Shown piece by piece: positions 11,693 to 22,580 of a stretch of DNA of 64,000 nt. Origin of the DNA: Bettongia penicillata ogilbyi (lineage: Eukaryota > Chordata > Mammalia > Diprotodontia > Potoroidae); assembly GCA_023548195.1 (NCBI GenBank), contig JAJHZJ010000252.1, positions 3,355,395 to 3,419,394 of the forward strand. The letters run 5' to 3'. Both the position numbers and the translations under genes were made by a program. The notes under the pieces are model-generated. The model searched no databases. It had not been told where the DNA came from and was given only the letters and a program-made list of their open reading frames with translations. The stretch's first letter is position 1; every line of letters begins with the position of its first letter.

Positions 11693-11935
11693 TTTTGTTG
11701 CTGTACAGTCATTTCAGTTGTGTCTGATTCTTCATGATGCTTTTTGGGGGATTTTACTGGAATGTTTTGACATTTCCTGCTCTAGCTCATTTTACAGATG
11801 GGGAAACTGAGGCAAACAGGGTTAAGTAACTTGCCAAAGGTCACACAGCTAAGTAAGTGTCTGAGGCCAGATTTGAACATTAGTCTTCGTAATTCCAGGA
11901 CTGGTACTCTATCCGTTGTGTCACCTAGCTGCTCC
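11693..11935 (-). mobile_element. Marsupial tRNA-derived SINE, near full length
   Basis: Reverse complement order: head complement 'gtgtcacctagctgctc' at the right, 'gaaactgaggcaaacagg', 'gtcacacagctaagtaagtg', and the tail complement 'cagttgtgtctgattcttc' at the left. The tRNA-derived promoter end is at about 11935. Confidence 0.88.
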
Positions 11936-11944
11936 ATTGCCTCA

Positions 11945-12060
11945 TGCGTCCATTTTACAGATGGGAAAATAGAGACAGATAAAGTATCTTTCAAGCAGCT
12001 AGCAAGTTTGAGGCAGAGCAGGGAACAGAGTCCAGGACTGGTATCTTCTAGGTCCTTCCT
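11945..12060 (-). mobile_element. MIR-like SINE fragment
   Basis: 'cattttacagatgggaaaat' and 'gcagctagcaagtttgagg' are minus-strand MIR core phrases. It lies directly beside the preceding SINE. Confidence 0.55.
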
Positions 12061-12126
12061 GTTGTTAATTTTTTTTTAAGAACAAAATTAGCATTTTATT
12101 TTCTATAACCCGGGGTCAGACAGCAG

Positions 12127-12139
12127 TGACATCTGCTGG
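12127..12139 (-). promoter_or_regulatory. Near-consensus CTCF-type motif
   Basis: TGACATCTGCTGG is the reverse complement of CCAGCAGATGTCA, which departs from the CTCF core CCASYAGRKGGCR at one position. It sits in repeat-free sequence. A 13-base motif alone is weak evidence. Confidence 0.3.
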
Positions 12140-12940
12140 CAAAAGCAAAGCTGGCTGGATGGGGTTTTGTGGCTGAAGCTTGCAGCTGGGCTGACAGGTT
12201 TGAATACAGATGGAATCTCTCTGTATACATTAATAGCTGGGGTGGGAAAGGGGGCAGAATTCCTCCTTCAGAGGAACACATGGCTGAGATTTCAGCATAT
12301 TATGTAACTGGCACAGAAAGTTGAATACATACGGTAAGATTTTTTTTTTTTTAGTAGTTCCAGATTCCTGTAATTCCAAGGGCCTCTGAATTCCAGGACA
12401 AGGTCCAACTCACCAAGAGAGGAACAGAAAAGCTCTGAGCTATGATTCAGCCTCCTCCCCAATGACTGGATGGATTCTAGTCTGTTGTTGGGAGGGGTTA
12501 GAAAGACACAAACAATGTCCCCATTGAGGGCAGTGTAAAAGGGCAAGGAAGGGGGTCAGTAGAATTCTCTGCTCCAGTCCCCATGACTGCCCTCCCACTC
12601 AAAAATTTCCACATATCTCTCTATTTTGCTTTTATCAGATTCCTACTGAGATGTGAGGGTGTCTAAACTGGAGTCTAAGGAGGTAGAAGCCTCCGATTTT
12701 AAGGGTAAGAACATGTACCTCCAGACTATCACTCCCCCCCCCCACCAATGTGGAAAGAGAATTCTTTGTCAACCACAAGTTGCACTGTTCATCTCCTGTC
12801 TCCAATGTCGTCGCAGCAGTGATATGTCATTTTTCAGCTTCCTAAGTCAAGGGGCTCCATGGCTAACACAATCCACCATCTCTTTGGATTTTCAAATGGG
12901 CATTGGAGCTGTACTTTCAATTAGTTAAATGATGAATTTG
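12140..12940. other. Repeat-poor sequence, no gene seen
   Basis: No recognised repeat apart from a short T run at about 12340. Frames on both strands are under 95 codons and unremarkable. Confidence 0.45.
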
Positions 12941-12944
12941 GGGT

Positions 12945-13110
12945 AGAAAGCACTGGTTGGTGTTGCCATTTAGTATCTATATGATGGTGGGCCCATCAGT
13001 TAGCCTTTCAGTGCCCTAGTTTCCTCTTCTATAAAATTAGGCAGTTGGGTTACATGATCTCCAGAGTCCCTTGGAGGACTTTTCCAGCTCAGAACCTATG
13101 ATGCTATGTG
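12945..13110 (+). mobile_element. MIR SINE
   Basis: Runs from 'agaaagcactggttgg' through 'ctagtttcctcttctataaa' to 'gaggacttttccagctcag', the MIR order with moderate divergence. Confidence 0.7.
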
Positions 13111-13509
13111 ACAGCATTGGAGGAAGGTGGTTATATATGACATTTATCAGTTAATTCATGTTGTTTCATAGAATTCCACTTCTGAATTGGCCTCCACTTC
13201 TTATTGCTCTATCTGCTAGCATATACACTCAGTGCTTTCTAAGCCCTTTGGTCCTAAGATCTGTTCTCTGTATCTATTTCCCAACAGTTTGAATGTATAA
13301 AGAGAAATCCCCATCTTGTTTTATACACATAAAGATGACATCTCAGCATTTCTGAGATATATATATCCCTCCCCCCCAAAATGGAAACTTTAATTCCTTG
13401 ACATGTTTTAGTCATGCAAAGTAAATGCTGTTGGATATCTATTTCAGGGGTTTGTTTTTGGGGAATCACACCCCCAGTCTGTATTGTTAGGATTACTATT
13501 AGGAGTGCT

Positions 13510-13740
13510 ATTATGACTTATCAACTGTGTCTGACCTTTTATGATCACATTTGGGGTTTTCTTGGCAAAAATAATTGAGCAGTTTGCCATTTCCTTCTCC
13601 AGGTGATTTTTATAAATGAGAAAGCTGAGGCAAACAGGGTTAAAGTGACTTTTCCAGAGTCACCAACTGGTAAGTGTCTGAGGCTAGATTTAAACTTCTG
13701 AAGATAAACCTTACCTGACTCCAGACTCAGCACTCTTTCC
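13510..13740 (-). mobile_element. Marsupial tRNA-derived SINE
   Basis: Minus-strand order 'caactgtgtctgaccttt', 'ggggttttcttggcaaaa', 'catttccttctccagg', 'tgaggcaaacagggttaa', 'aagtgtctgaggctag', ending near 'actcagcactctttcc'. The tRNA head is truncated. Confidence 0.85.
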
Positions 13741-13744
13741 TGGA

Positions 13745-13806
13745 ATGGGTCCCACCACCACCACTACCACCACCTACTGTTACTACTACTACTGTTACTA
13801 CTGTCA
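13745..13806. repeat. CCA / TAC trinucleotide repeat
   Basis: Imperfect CCA units pass into TAC units. They lie immediately upstream of the head of a SINE. Confidence 0.85.
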
Positions 13807-13807
13807 C

Positions 13808-13975
13808 ATTTTTATAGTGTTTTAGAGTTTGCAAGACACTTTTATACCTTGTCATTCACATACTTACTTTAATTATAAAGATTTTACTATTAAGTGATTT
13901 AAACTAATTTTCTAACATTTTATAGGTGGCAGAACCAAGTTGAGGTGTTTATTTTTTTTTCTTAAGGAGGAAAAC
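13808..13975 (-). mobile_element. MIR-like SINE fragment
   Basis: 'agagtttgcaagacactttt' and 'attttataggtggcagaac' are minus-strand MIR phrases. The middle is AT-rich and decayed. Confidence 0.5.
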
Positions 13976-14599
13976 CAGACCTATGATTCCATGGGTCTGG
14001 GAACTCCCAGTGCTGGAAATTCCCTCTAACTTATACTGAGTATAAATTGTCAACTGATGCAGATTGGTAATTTATACTCTTGAAGACTTGCCTGTAAAGG
14101 GGTGGGGGATGGTGCTGAGAGGTCAGATGACTTGTCCATGACCAGTGTGAAAGCAGAGAAGTGGCACATCTCTAGTCCTGTAAACTACTGCCCTGAGCTC
14201 AGAACTCTGTGCTGCAGGGGGCTGTACCAATTGGCGTCTGAGCCTAGTTCAGTGTCAATATGGTGAGCCTCAAGAAGTGGGAGTGGGAGGTGTGTGTGTG
14301 GGGGGGGGTGGAGTGGAGATAGAGATACCAGGTTGCCTGCAGGGCAAACCTTCTTGAATCAGCAGTTGGATTAACCCTATGAATAGCTCTTGTTCTTCCA
14401 GTTTGGGCTTGATAAGAAGACTTGGTCTTAAACAAAAAACAAAATCTGGCATAGGTCAAGGGCAGAACTTGAACTCAGGTCTTCTTGCTTCTATGTTCTC
14501 TATGTACTACTTCACACTGCTAGGATTTACAATGACAATTTTGTATGTTATGAAGAAAGTGTTTTGTAAATTCTAAAATGCTCACAATGTGAGCAATCA

Positions 14600-14770
14600 G
14601 AACAATAATGAAGAACTCATCATATAGCACTTTAACGTTTACAAAGCATCTTCTTTGTAATGATCTTTTAAGGTAAGTTGTGCAAGTATTATTTACACTC
14701 ATTTTCCAAATGCAGAAACTGGGGTGACAGCACCTTGTCATGGAAATAGAGAATTCAAATGGAACCAAAT
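14600..14770 (-). mobile_element. MIR-like SINE fragment
   Basis: 'gtttacaaagcatcttcttt', 'cactcattttccaaatgcag' and 'aaactggggtgaca' follow the minus-strand MIR order. Confidence 0.55.
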
Positions 14771-15101
14771 GACACTGAGACTTTAAATGGTTTTCTACTT
14801 TGCTTTACATGCTTTATCTAGTTAGGGAAGGACTCACATTTAAAATCACCTTCAAGTACTCATATAGTGGTGGATTGTTATATAGGTATAACCATATGGT
14901 TTCCAAGGTCCCTTCAGAGAGTACCTGAGTGCTGTCCATGGTTCAAATATATCACGAATTTGGGAGCTGCTGTCCAGTGCTGGAAGCTACATGTGCTTAG
15001 AACTGGAATTGTAGAACCACCCTCCACACACCCTTACCCACCCCCTGTAGCTACAGGGAGTTAGATGTGTCTTTGCCCATCTCAAATGCCTGGGCAACTG
15101 C

Positions 15102-15240
15102 TATAAAAACTCAGCAGGCCTCGTTGAGTGCAAGCTTTGATATCTGGCTAAATTTTCATTAGCGCTTCTTCCAACTTGCTGGGAAATTTTTTTTTTTCCT
15201 CAGAGCCTTACTTTGGGTGCTGATGCAGCAAATGAGCTTT
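15102..15240 (+). promoter_or_regulatory. TATA box and MARE-like motif, candidate
   Basis: TATAAAAA at 15102-15109 lies in repeat-free sequence. 120 bases on, TGCTGATGCAGCA (15228-15240) keeps both half sites of a MAF recognition element (T-MARE is TGCTGAGTCAGCA), with only the two central bases changed. No downstream exon is recognised, so promoter activity is speculative. Confidence 0.25.
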
Positions 15241-15269
15241 CTAATAAAACCACACATTCATGGAAACTT

Positions 15270-15905
15270 AACTTCTCCCTGGTGATTGAATCTCTTTCCA
15301 TCCTTCTGCCTGTTTCAATTTTTCCTGTTTCTTGCAGGAATCCATGTATCTTATATGTTGATGTGGAAAGGTAGACTTCTCTTTACATCCGCTTGTATCT
15401 CTCTGTATCTCTCTTGTATCTCTCTGTGTCTCTCTGCAGCTTCCAAGCAGACCATTTTACCAAGCATTATGGTCATTATTCTAACTAGTTACCAGTCATC
15501 CAATCCTCTGGCTTCAATCTTACTCACTCAAGTGCCTCCCCGGATCTATGAATCATCCAGGGGAAAAGCAAAATGTGTCATACCCTCTGTCTCTTAAGAT
15601 TCAGTTCTTATATCTCTTCACTTCTAACATTCTTGGAAGTCCCTTCAAAATCAGCTTCCTTAATCTCTTTGCTCACATAAGTTTCATCCTGTGGTAGATT
15701 CCAGGTTAAGGTAACATGTCTCAGAAGATAAATATGTGGCCATTGATCTGTGAAGTAACTTTCATTCTTTGGGGGGAAAGGGGAAAGGTCACTATAACTG
15801 CTTGCTGCTCCTTAGAATTTTAGCCTGGTAGTTCAACATCATGAAGGGTTTTCCCAACCTACAGTATGGATTCTCACTGGGTTCTGTTATTTTTTTTCTT
15901 GTGTC
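15270..15905. other. No recognised feature
   Basis: CT-leaning mixed sequence. The + frame at 15286-15597 is hydrophobic by composition only. Confidence 0.45.
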
Positions 15906-15909
15906 AGGA

Positions 15910-16080
15910 TGGGGTTGTGGAAAGGGCACTGCAGTTAATGGTAGGAAGTTCTGACTTTGAATTGCAGTTCTAATACTTGCCAACTTTAGTTAAGTCATTT
16001 AACTTCTCAGCCTCAGTTTCCATATGTGAATAATGGAAATAATCATACTTGTATTACTTACCTCAGAGAATTGTTATGAG
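15910..16080 (+). mobile_element. MIR SINE
   Basis: 'gttgtggaaagggcactgca', 'ttgccaactttagttaagtc', 'cagcctcagtttccatatg' and 'ttacctcagagaattgttat' give MIR from head to tail. Confidence 0.75.
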
Positions 16081-16239
16081 GAAAGATTTCTGGCCAATGG
16101 AGCAAATAGTGTCATGGCTACGTTTTGCATTTGAATCTCTCCTCTCCTTCAAGAGGAATTGTAGATTTCTGGTATGGGCATGGAGAAAGCACTTTAAGTT
16201 GGAGGAGAAGACTACCAAGAGAAACTACAAATAGTTATT

Positions 16240-16625
16240 AAATACCTAATTTGTGCAGATCAATGTTCTAGGAAATGTCAGGGGTGATAGAAAGCTTAAT
16301 TAAGACACAGTTCCTGTCTTTTACAATTTAGAGGGAGGATAAGATATAATATTCAGTAGAATACAATAAGTATATTAGAGTGTTACAAGGCAAAGAACTA
16401 CATGAAATTCTAGGGTAAGGTCATTACTGAGTAAAGGGATCTAGGAAGACTTTCTAGAGAGGGTGATTGAATTGATCTTTAAAAAGTGAACATGAATTCA
16501 ACTGGCAAAAAGAAGAAAGAATGGCATTATGGGTATAAAAAAAGATGTGAGCAAAAGAATAGATCATAGAGAACCAATTGCATGTTCTCAGGGGCAGGTG
16601 GCTGTTCAGTGTGGGCCTAGGTTAG
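16240..16625 (+). mobile_element. Long ancient dispersed repeat, part 1
   Basis: Noncoding purine-rich text including 'ggaagactttctagagaggg' and 'aatggcattatgggta'. The family continues at 17095-17205 and 17940-18080, after insertions. Confidence 0.5.
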
Positions 16626-16632
16626 AGGTTAT

Positions 16633-16880
<248 letters not shown>

Positions 16881-17090
16881 TTTTATATAACATCTACTAT
16901 GGGCAAGGCACTGTGGGTAAGTGCTTTAAAGTATTATTTCATTTGCTCCTTGCAACAACTCTGGAGGCAGTTGCTACTTTTATCCTCATTTTATAGCTGA
17001 AGAGACTGAGGCACACAGAAGTTAAGTGCCTTGCCCAGGATCACACTGGTAAGTGTCTGATGTTCCACTGTAACACCTAGCTGCCTAGGA
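16881..17090 (-). mobile_element. Marsupial SINE with expanded tail
   Basis: On the minus strand: head near 'ggcagctaggtgttac' at 17075-17090, 'ccagtgtgatcctgggcaag', 'gcctcagtctcttcagc', ending 'tgcttctttctttc'. The long tail follows at 16633-16880. It splits the older repeat at 16240-17205. Confidence 0.8.
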
Positions 17091-17094
17091 AAAG

Positions 17095-17205
17095 GACTAT
17101 GGGACAATACTGAACAAGAGACCTGGCACCAGATTGTAGAGGGTCTTAATGGCCAGACCTCAAGTTTGAACTTTATCTGTATGGAAGAAAAACTCAGCAC
17201 TTGGA
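17095..17205 (+). mobile_element. Long ancient dispersed repeat, part 2
   Basis: 'gtagagggtcttaatggcc' then 'cagacctcaagtttgaactt' is the 'end of listing' segment also seen, diverged, at 29.4 and 47.4 kb. Confidence 0.5.
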
Positions 17206-17935
17206 ATTTTTATTTTGTAAGGGATAATTAATTAATTATCCAAGTATTTCTGCTTAGGGAAAGAGAATAAAATTATAGTCTCCTCTCCTACTTGTTGGAA
17301 TTCTCTCTAACCTAATCCATGTGAATTTACCTTTTCACAGTGATCAAGAAACAGACAATGTTCTACAGATCAATAAAGTTCAAGGTTTTTTTTGTCTGTT
17401 TGGGGGGTTTTTTTCTTAACCAGAACTGTAGAAATGTTAATGTTGAAGGTATATCTTTGGAGATGATCTATCTTTCTGGAAAATTAAGGTCAGGATGCAC
17501 AGTAAGGTCACCTTTCTCACTGTAACCATGATAAACTAAGGGACATTTCTTTTTATTAACAAAAGGGACAGTCCCTCTTTAACCTTCCTCCAATAATTCC
17601 CTTTTCAATTCAGTCATAGGTGAACAAAGATTAAAAAAAAAAAAACAAACCCAAACCAAAATGTGCGCTTAATTTAAACATAGAAGGAAAAGTCTCTCAA
17701 TTTCAGGGAAACAAGATCTCTTCCAGAGTTTGACTGTCTCCTGCTACCCGAAACCCATCAGGTCTTTGATAAGAACTAAACCAATAACTTCAGGCTAGGA
17801 CATTGACTCCTTGGCATTGATTAAGCCTTCTATTCAGGGAAAGCTGATAAGATTTTTTCATTCTGGAGAGATCAAAGGCTACTGTCATATTATTTCATAA
17901 CATTTCTTAGACAAAAAAGATGCCTTGGTGGATAT
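17206..17935. other. No recognised feature
   Basis: AT-rich mixed sequence between two parts of the old repeat. It may itself be an insertion, but no ends are recognisable. Confidence 0.4.
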
Positions 17936-17939
17936 ACTT

Positions 17940-18080
17940 CCACATTTAGTATGCGGTAAGAGCCACTGACAATTTTTGAGCTGTAGAGTGATGTGCCCGG
18001 TTTTAGGTGTAAGAAAGATTACTCTAGCAGCAATAAGAAGGATGGATTGGAGAGGCAGAATACGAGCAAGGAGACACGAC
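17940..18080 (+). mobile_element. Long ancient dispersed repeat, part 3
   Basis: 'taagagccactgacaatttt', 'tgagctgtagagtgatgtg' and 'aagaaggatggattggagag' align with 34.71-34.83 kb and 47.48-47.58 kb. Confidence 0.6.
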
Positions 18081-18182
18081 TATGAACACATACATACACA
18101 CACACAGAAATGGGACCAATTCCTGGAAAGATAAAAAATATAACCTTTTCATATTTTCAGACATTTGGAACATTTGCAAGTA

Positions 18183-18352
18183 GGAGGGAAAGAAGGAAAG
18201 AAGGGAGGAAGGGAGGAAGGGAAGAAGACAGGGAGGGAAGGATGAAGGGAGGGAAGAAAGAAAGGAGGGAGGAAGGGAGGGAGGAAGGGAGGAAGGGAAG
18301 GAGGGAGAGGGAGGAAAGAAAGAAAGAAAGAAAAAAGAAAGAAGGAAGGAAA
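18183..18352. repeat. GGAA / GGGA purine tract
   Basis: About 170 bases almost wholly A/G, made of GGAA, GGGA and GAAA units. It abuts the 3' end of the minus-strand SINE at 18353 and is a second expanded SINE tail. Confidence 0.95.
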
Positions 18353-18485
18353 CAAACATTTATTAAATGCCAATGGGTCAGGCTCTGTGCTAAGTGCTTT
18401 ACAAATATCCCCTTTGATCCTCTTAATAACCCTAGGAGGTAAGTTCTATTGTTATTCCTGTTTTGCAGTTGAGAAAACTATATTC
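18353..18485 (-). mobile_element. SINE fragment with expanded tail
   Basis: 'aacatttattaaatgccaat', 'ctctgtgctaagtgctttac' and 'aataaccctaggaggtaag' are the 3' half of a common marsupial/MIR-type SINE on the minus strand. Confidence 0.75.
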
Positions 18486-18859
18486 CTCATATCTTCATAA
18501 TAGACTGAAGTTACTTGAAGACTAGTTAAGCTAAGCTAGGAGTGGCATCACCATTTCTGGCCAGTCAGTTTTTCTGGGATCTCATTGATAAGGACATACC
18601 CTCCAATAATGCAAGTGGAAACTCACCCATGTTTACCCATTTTGTGTGACTTTCATCTGTATTGTTCCATAAATTCAACACAAGGAGTCCTTGGAATGTT
18701 TTGGATGCCCCCCCGCCCCCTGCAATTTCTCCTGACACTGTAAGGACACCAGTAGTGTTCATAGCTGTCTACTGGTTATCTCTCACCCCAACATCATTTA
18801 GGTTCTCCATTAAAAAAAGTTTTTAAATGAAAAGGGTTTTTTTGTTGTTTGTCAGATTT

Positions 18860-18961
18860 TTAAATTGTGCAAAGCCCTTTATATGTGTCAATCTGCTTTC
18901 ATCATTACAATAACCCTGTGAGCTCTCTCTCTCTCTCTCTCTCCCTGTGTCTCTCTCTGTC

Positions 18962-19060
<99 letters not shown>

Positions 19061-19190
19061 TTATGAATAAACAGACTGAGGAGGGATGAAGTGATTCATT
19101 TGGGATTAAATAATTAGCAAGTGTGGGAGGCAGGGCTTAAACTCAATCAAATCTTCCTGACTCTACTTCCAATACTGTATCCATAGCTTC
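18860..19190 (-). mobile_element. MIR-type SINE split by a microsatellite
   Basis: Left part 'caaagccctttatatgtgtc' and 'caataaccctgtgagc'; right part 'aacagactgaggagggatg' and 'aaataattagcaagtgtgg'. The two parts fit one element with the repeat at 18922-19052 placed between them. Confidence 0.65.
18922..19052. repeat. (CT)n-(TA)n compound microsatellite
   Basis: CT dinucleotides with a few CTGT variants to 19025, then uninterrupted TA to about 19052. It lies inside an old SINE. Confidence 0.97.
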
Positions 19191-19194
19191 ACTT

Positions 19195-20290
19195 ATTAAT
19201 TCTTTAGATTCTTTGTTTATTATATGTCATTTCCAGCTCACACCTCCCATATGCCTCTCCATTACCCTTTGAGTGATACTCATGTTTAATTCTTCAGAGA
19301 CTATGGTGTTCCATGACTCGTAGGCATATAATTCTGTCAGAATATTGGTATTAAAAAGGTGAGTCTTTATTTCTTAGAGAATTTTGTAGTCATTAAAAGA
19401 ATTTTGGCATTCCTTGAGGATAAAACTTAGCCTGATCATCTGTTCAATCTTGGTGCCATATTGTGGCTCATTCATACCATCTATTAATCATTTAAATACA
19501 AATACATATAGACATGCATATATATTGGGCAGACAATACAACTGTATGGACAGGGATGAAGTCAATAGGTTCTCTAAGTTAATGTCATATTCTGGACAAT
19601 AGGCATTCTCCATCCACCTGTGTGGTTGATCTGTCCTAATCATGTAAAAACTTACCCTGGTGGAATAGGTAGATGAGAATAGTTTGTTCCTGAAATTTGA
19701 TGAGACACTGAAGATGCCTACATCATTCATTGCATCCTGGGGCATCAACAGTCATCTTGACTGCTGTCCTGCCACTGGAGTTTGATGACTCTGGTAGAAG
19801 GAGTGGCACTGATGACATTGTACAACTCTACCTCATTTAAATCCAAATCACCTGCAAGTCAAGGCACCACCCTGTGGTGTCATGGGTCCTCTTTAAAACA
19901 AAGAACAAAGAACAGCAAGCGTGCCAAGAGACAATTGGTCCAAACCCTTTTGAGTGATTATGGATTTCTTCCATAATGTTCCAAGTCTTAAGAGTATGAG
20001 AACAATGTCATCCCCGCAAAGGAGTATCTAAAGAATGTCACTCTCCACAAGGAATCTCTCATCAACTTGGATTCTCCCCATCTCCTCAGTGACAATGAGA
20101 GATACCTTTAGTGAGCTTGCTTCTCTCTCTGCTTTATACCTCAACTGGTATTCATCATCCATTGCTCATCAAATGCAGTGGTTAGTGTTCTTCGGACCAC
20201 AGCAGCTTTCAAAGATTGTCCACAAATTTTGTTTGTGTTGGCATGGGTGGAGGAGGAACTGATGAAGTCAAGATTCTTAAAATATTCCAG
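19195..20290 (-). pseudogene. Dead RTE-like LINE, reverse transcriptase C-terminal half
   Basis: On the minus strand a broken frame reads GDDIVLI at 19995-20015, where an active element has an A/GDD catalytic loop. Farther along come AYESWN (19308-19325), like the YGSETW of RTE-type proteins, and TQRVMERHM (about 19249-19276), like TQRAMER. The order and strand agree. Frameshifts and stops are frequent, and a different repeat (19600-19935) splits it. The exact clade is uncertain. Confidence 0.65.
19600..19935 (-). mobile_element. Marsupial GTTTGTCC-type dispersed repeat
   Basis: The minus strand shows 'ttctttgttttaaagagg', 'acccatgacaccacaggg', 'gtacaatgtcatcagtgcc' and 'ccccaggatgcaatgaatg', the order of the copies at 9.76 and 48.1 kb. 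It interrupts the LINE relic at 19195-20290. Confidence 0.7.
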
Positions 20291-21055
20291 TACAGTTACT
20301 AAATTGGATCAGAAGTCACTCCTGGGGGACTTTACCTAAGCAGTCCCTATTTGGCCTGTATTTCAGTCATATTTCTTTTCCTTTTCTTCTGTGCACTTAA
20401 AAAAAAAAATCATGGGCCACTCTATACTTGCCTAAGGGTCAAAAGTCAGCTTCTTCTTACAAGGACAGTACCTGTAAATTTGTGTTACTCATGTTGTAAT
20501 TTATTTTGCTTTACTTGGATAAGCATTACCAGTAATCTTTTCTCTCTAGCATCCAGCTTGAGTGTCTTAAAAATTTTAGTTAAAATTTTTAAAAATTAAA
20601 ATACAATTTTAGAGAAAAGTAATAATAAATCTAACCATGTTAGTAATTTTCATTACAATTTTCAGCCCCTGAGGTTGGAAAGCAATACACATGGCATATA
20701 AAAACCAACTCATTCATTTCATGTAAAACTTAATAATTTAAATCTTCGGTGTCTTTCAAACCTCATGTCACAGAGGCACCCAAACCAGAGACAGTCCTGG
20801 GAAGCCCTGATGAAAACCACCAGAAGGCTGCTAAACATTAAGAGCAGACTGAAGAAAATTAAATCCTCCGCTGAATGCTGAAAGCCAGGAGCCAGTGGTT
20901 GCTAGTAAAGAGACTAACTTTACCACTAACTTCACCCCACTGCCACTGCTGATTGTCGATCTTTCCTAGAAATGTTCTAATATTGATGATGATTATGTTC
21001 TCCATATTTTGAAAGTATTTCTGGTTAAATAGGACTACTTACCATTTTCTAAACA
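20291..21055. other. No recognised feature
   Basis: AT-rich sequence with short T and A runs. 20750-20950 is more balanced and repeat-free, but no motif or frame stands out. Confidence 0.45.
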
Positions 21056-21059
21056 CATC

Positions 21060-21215
21060 CTATGATTTCTTGCCTCCAAATCTTTGTTCACACTGTTCCC
21101 TCTACCTGAAATACCTTCTCCTGCCCCTCCCAGTCCCTGATATCCAATTCTTTCCTTTCTGCCAATGTCAGGGTCAAATACCCTCTCTTCCAGGAAAACT
21201 TGCCTGTTCTTTCAA
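21060..21215 (+). mobile_element. L2 LINE fragment
   Basis: 'tcacactgttccctctacc', 'tgaaataccttctcctgcc' and 'gtcaaataccctctcttcc' match the L2 3' coding-end segment. Confidence 0.7.
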
Positions 21216-21219
21216 CAGG

Positions 21220-21375
21220 CATAGTGCCACAAACAGTAGGCTACAAGTCAGAAGGCAGGTGTTCTACTTCTGACTCTACTGCTAACTTGCGTGTAACTTG
21301 CATTTCCACTTTACTCAGTATTAAAATCTTTGACGTTTTCTATATTAAGACCTGAGGGGGGATTGGACTACATTG
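21220..21375 (+). mobile_element. MIR-like SINE fragment
   Basis: 'gtgttctacttctgactcta' and 'ctaacttgcgtgtaacttgc' resemble a decayed MIR. It lies directly after the L2 fragment. Confidence 0.45.
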
Positions 21376-21377
21376 TA

Positions 21378-21560
21378 AACTCCGAGTTGGAGGGGACCTT
21401 GGAAACCATTTAGTCTTACTACTTCATTTATTGTCAATCAAAAAGTCATTCAACAAATACTTATTAAGTGCCTGCTGTGTCAAATGCTCGATAGCTGAGG
21501 AAACAGATAATCAGAGAAGTGAAGTGACCTGCCCAGTTTCATCTCTAACATTCCATGATT
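21378..21560 (-). mobile_element. Ancient SINE-derived fragment
   Basis: 'gttggaggggaccttggaaa', 'gctgaggaaacagataatc' and 'gaagtgacctgcccag' follow the family seen at 0.7 and 24.8 kb. A MIR-like piece ('cttattaagtgcctgctgtg') is inserted in the middle. Confidence 0.55.
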
Positions 21561-22440
21561 CAAATCCTCCTTCTGAATTCCCACAGGCACTTGGTGCATC
21601 TCTTATGTTTTCACATTTGCTTGATGTTGTAGTTTATGCCTCTTTCATTACACTGTAAGCTCTCTGAGGGAAGAGAAGGTGTCTTGTTTGAGATATTGAC
21701 TGTTGAATTAACAACAGAAAGAATTACGAACATTAACGAGCTCTCCCATGTACTATGTATGTGTGTCTGTGTGTCTGCGTGTGCTCACTACATAGTGAGG
21801 GAGAGTCACATGTGTTTCGATTTGAATCCTACGAGCCCTTGCTCACTGACAAGCCATGTCACACAAAACCAATCTGTGTCCAGGTCTCGTAAAGAATGAT
21901 ATAAGAGGGTGCTGACCTTTCACCTCTGGTAATTATAAGGACAAACGGATCCTAATGTATACATAGGCAAAGGCTGTAGTCCTGAGGCACCTGGTTCTCC
22001 TTTGGGAGATAGAGGTGAGCAGAAGGTCATGAATTATTTACAGACTGCTCCCACCGAACTCAGCTCAATGAAGGGTAAAGCCTTGATTGGGTACATGGAT
22101 GTAAATGCTTTTTCAGCTTTCTATCTCTGTAGGTTATTTTTATCTGAAATTCTGCTAAAGGGTGGGTATGCTCTTGAGGGAGAGAAGAAAGGGCTCTCAA
22201 AATGTATGCCATGGAATTATCAAGCCCTAGACCTGCATTTTGCTGGCTGAGTCAGTCTCAAATAGTATGTTCAAAATTTGATCATGCAGAGAATCATTAG
22301 ATACGGGTCAAGATACATCATGTGGTCAAAAATTGACTTCTCATTGGTCTGGAATCAAACACTGAATTTGCCCAGCCATCTCTCTGAGGCAGTTCCATGG
22401 TGATAGGCCTGTCTCAGGCTAGTCCATGTAAAGTAACTGG
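21561..22440. other. Mostly unrecognised sequence
   Basis: Contains a short TG-rich patch at about 21756-21783 and a 16-base near-palindrome at 21784-21799. No gene-like frame. Confidence 0.45.
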
Positions 22441-22444
22441 TGTT

Positions 22445-22580
22445 CATTTATATTCTTGGCAGGTTCCCCCACCCCACTCCACTCCCTTTCCTCCCATCAG
22501 GAAAGGTTTTGTGAAACAGATGGTATTTGACCTGGACCTTGACAGGTGGGAAGGAATTGGACATTAGGAACTGGGAGGAG
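22445..22580 (+). mobile_element. Long ancient dispersed repeat fragment
   Basis: 'ggtatttgacctggaccttg' and 'caggtgggaaggaattgga' match the 'gacatttgagctgggtcttg' segment of this family, also seen at 56.98 kb. Confidence 0.5.
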
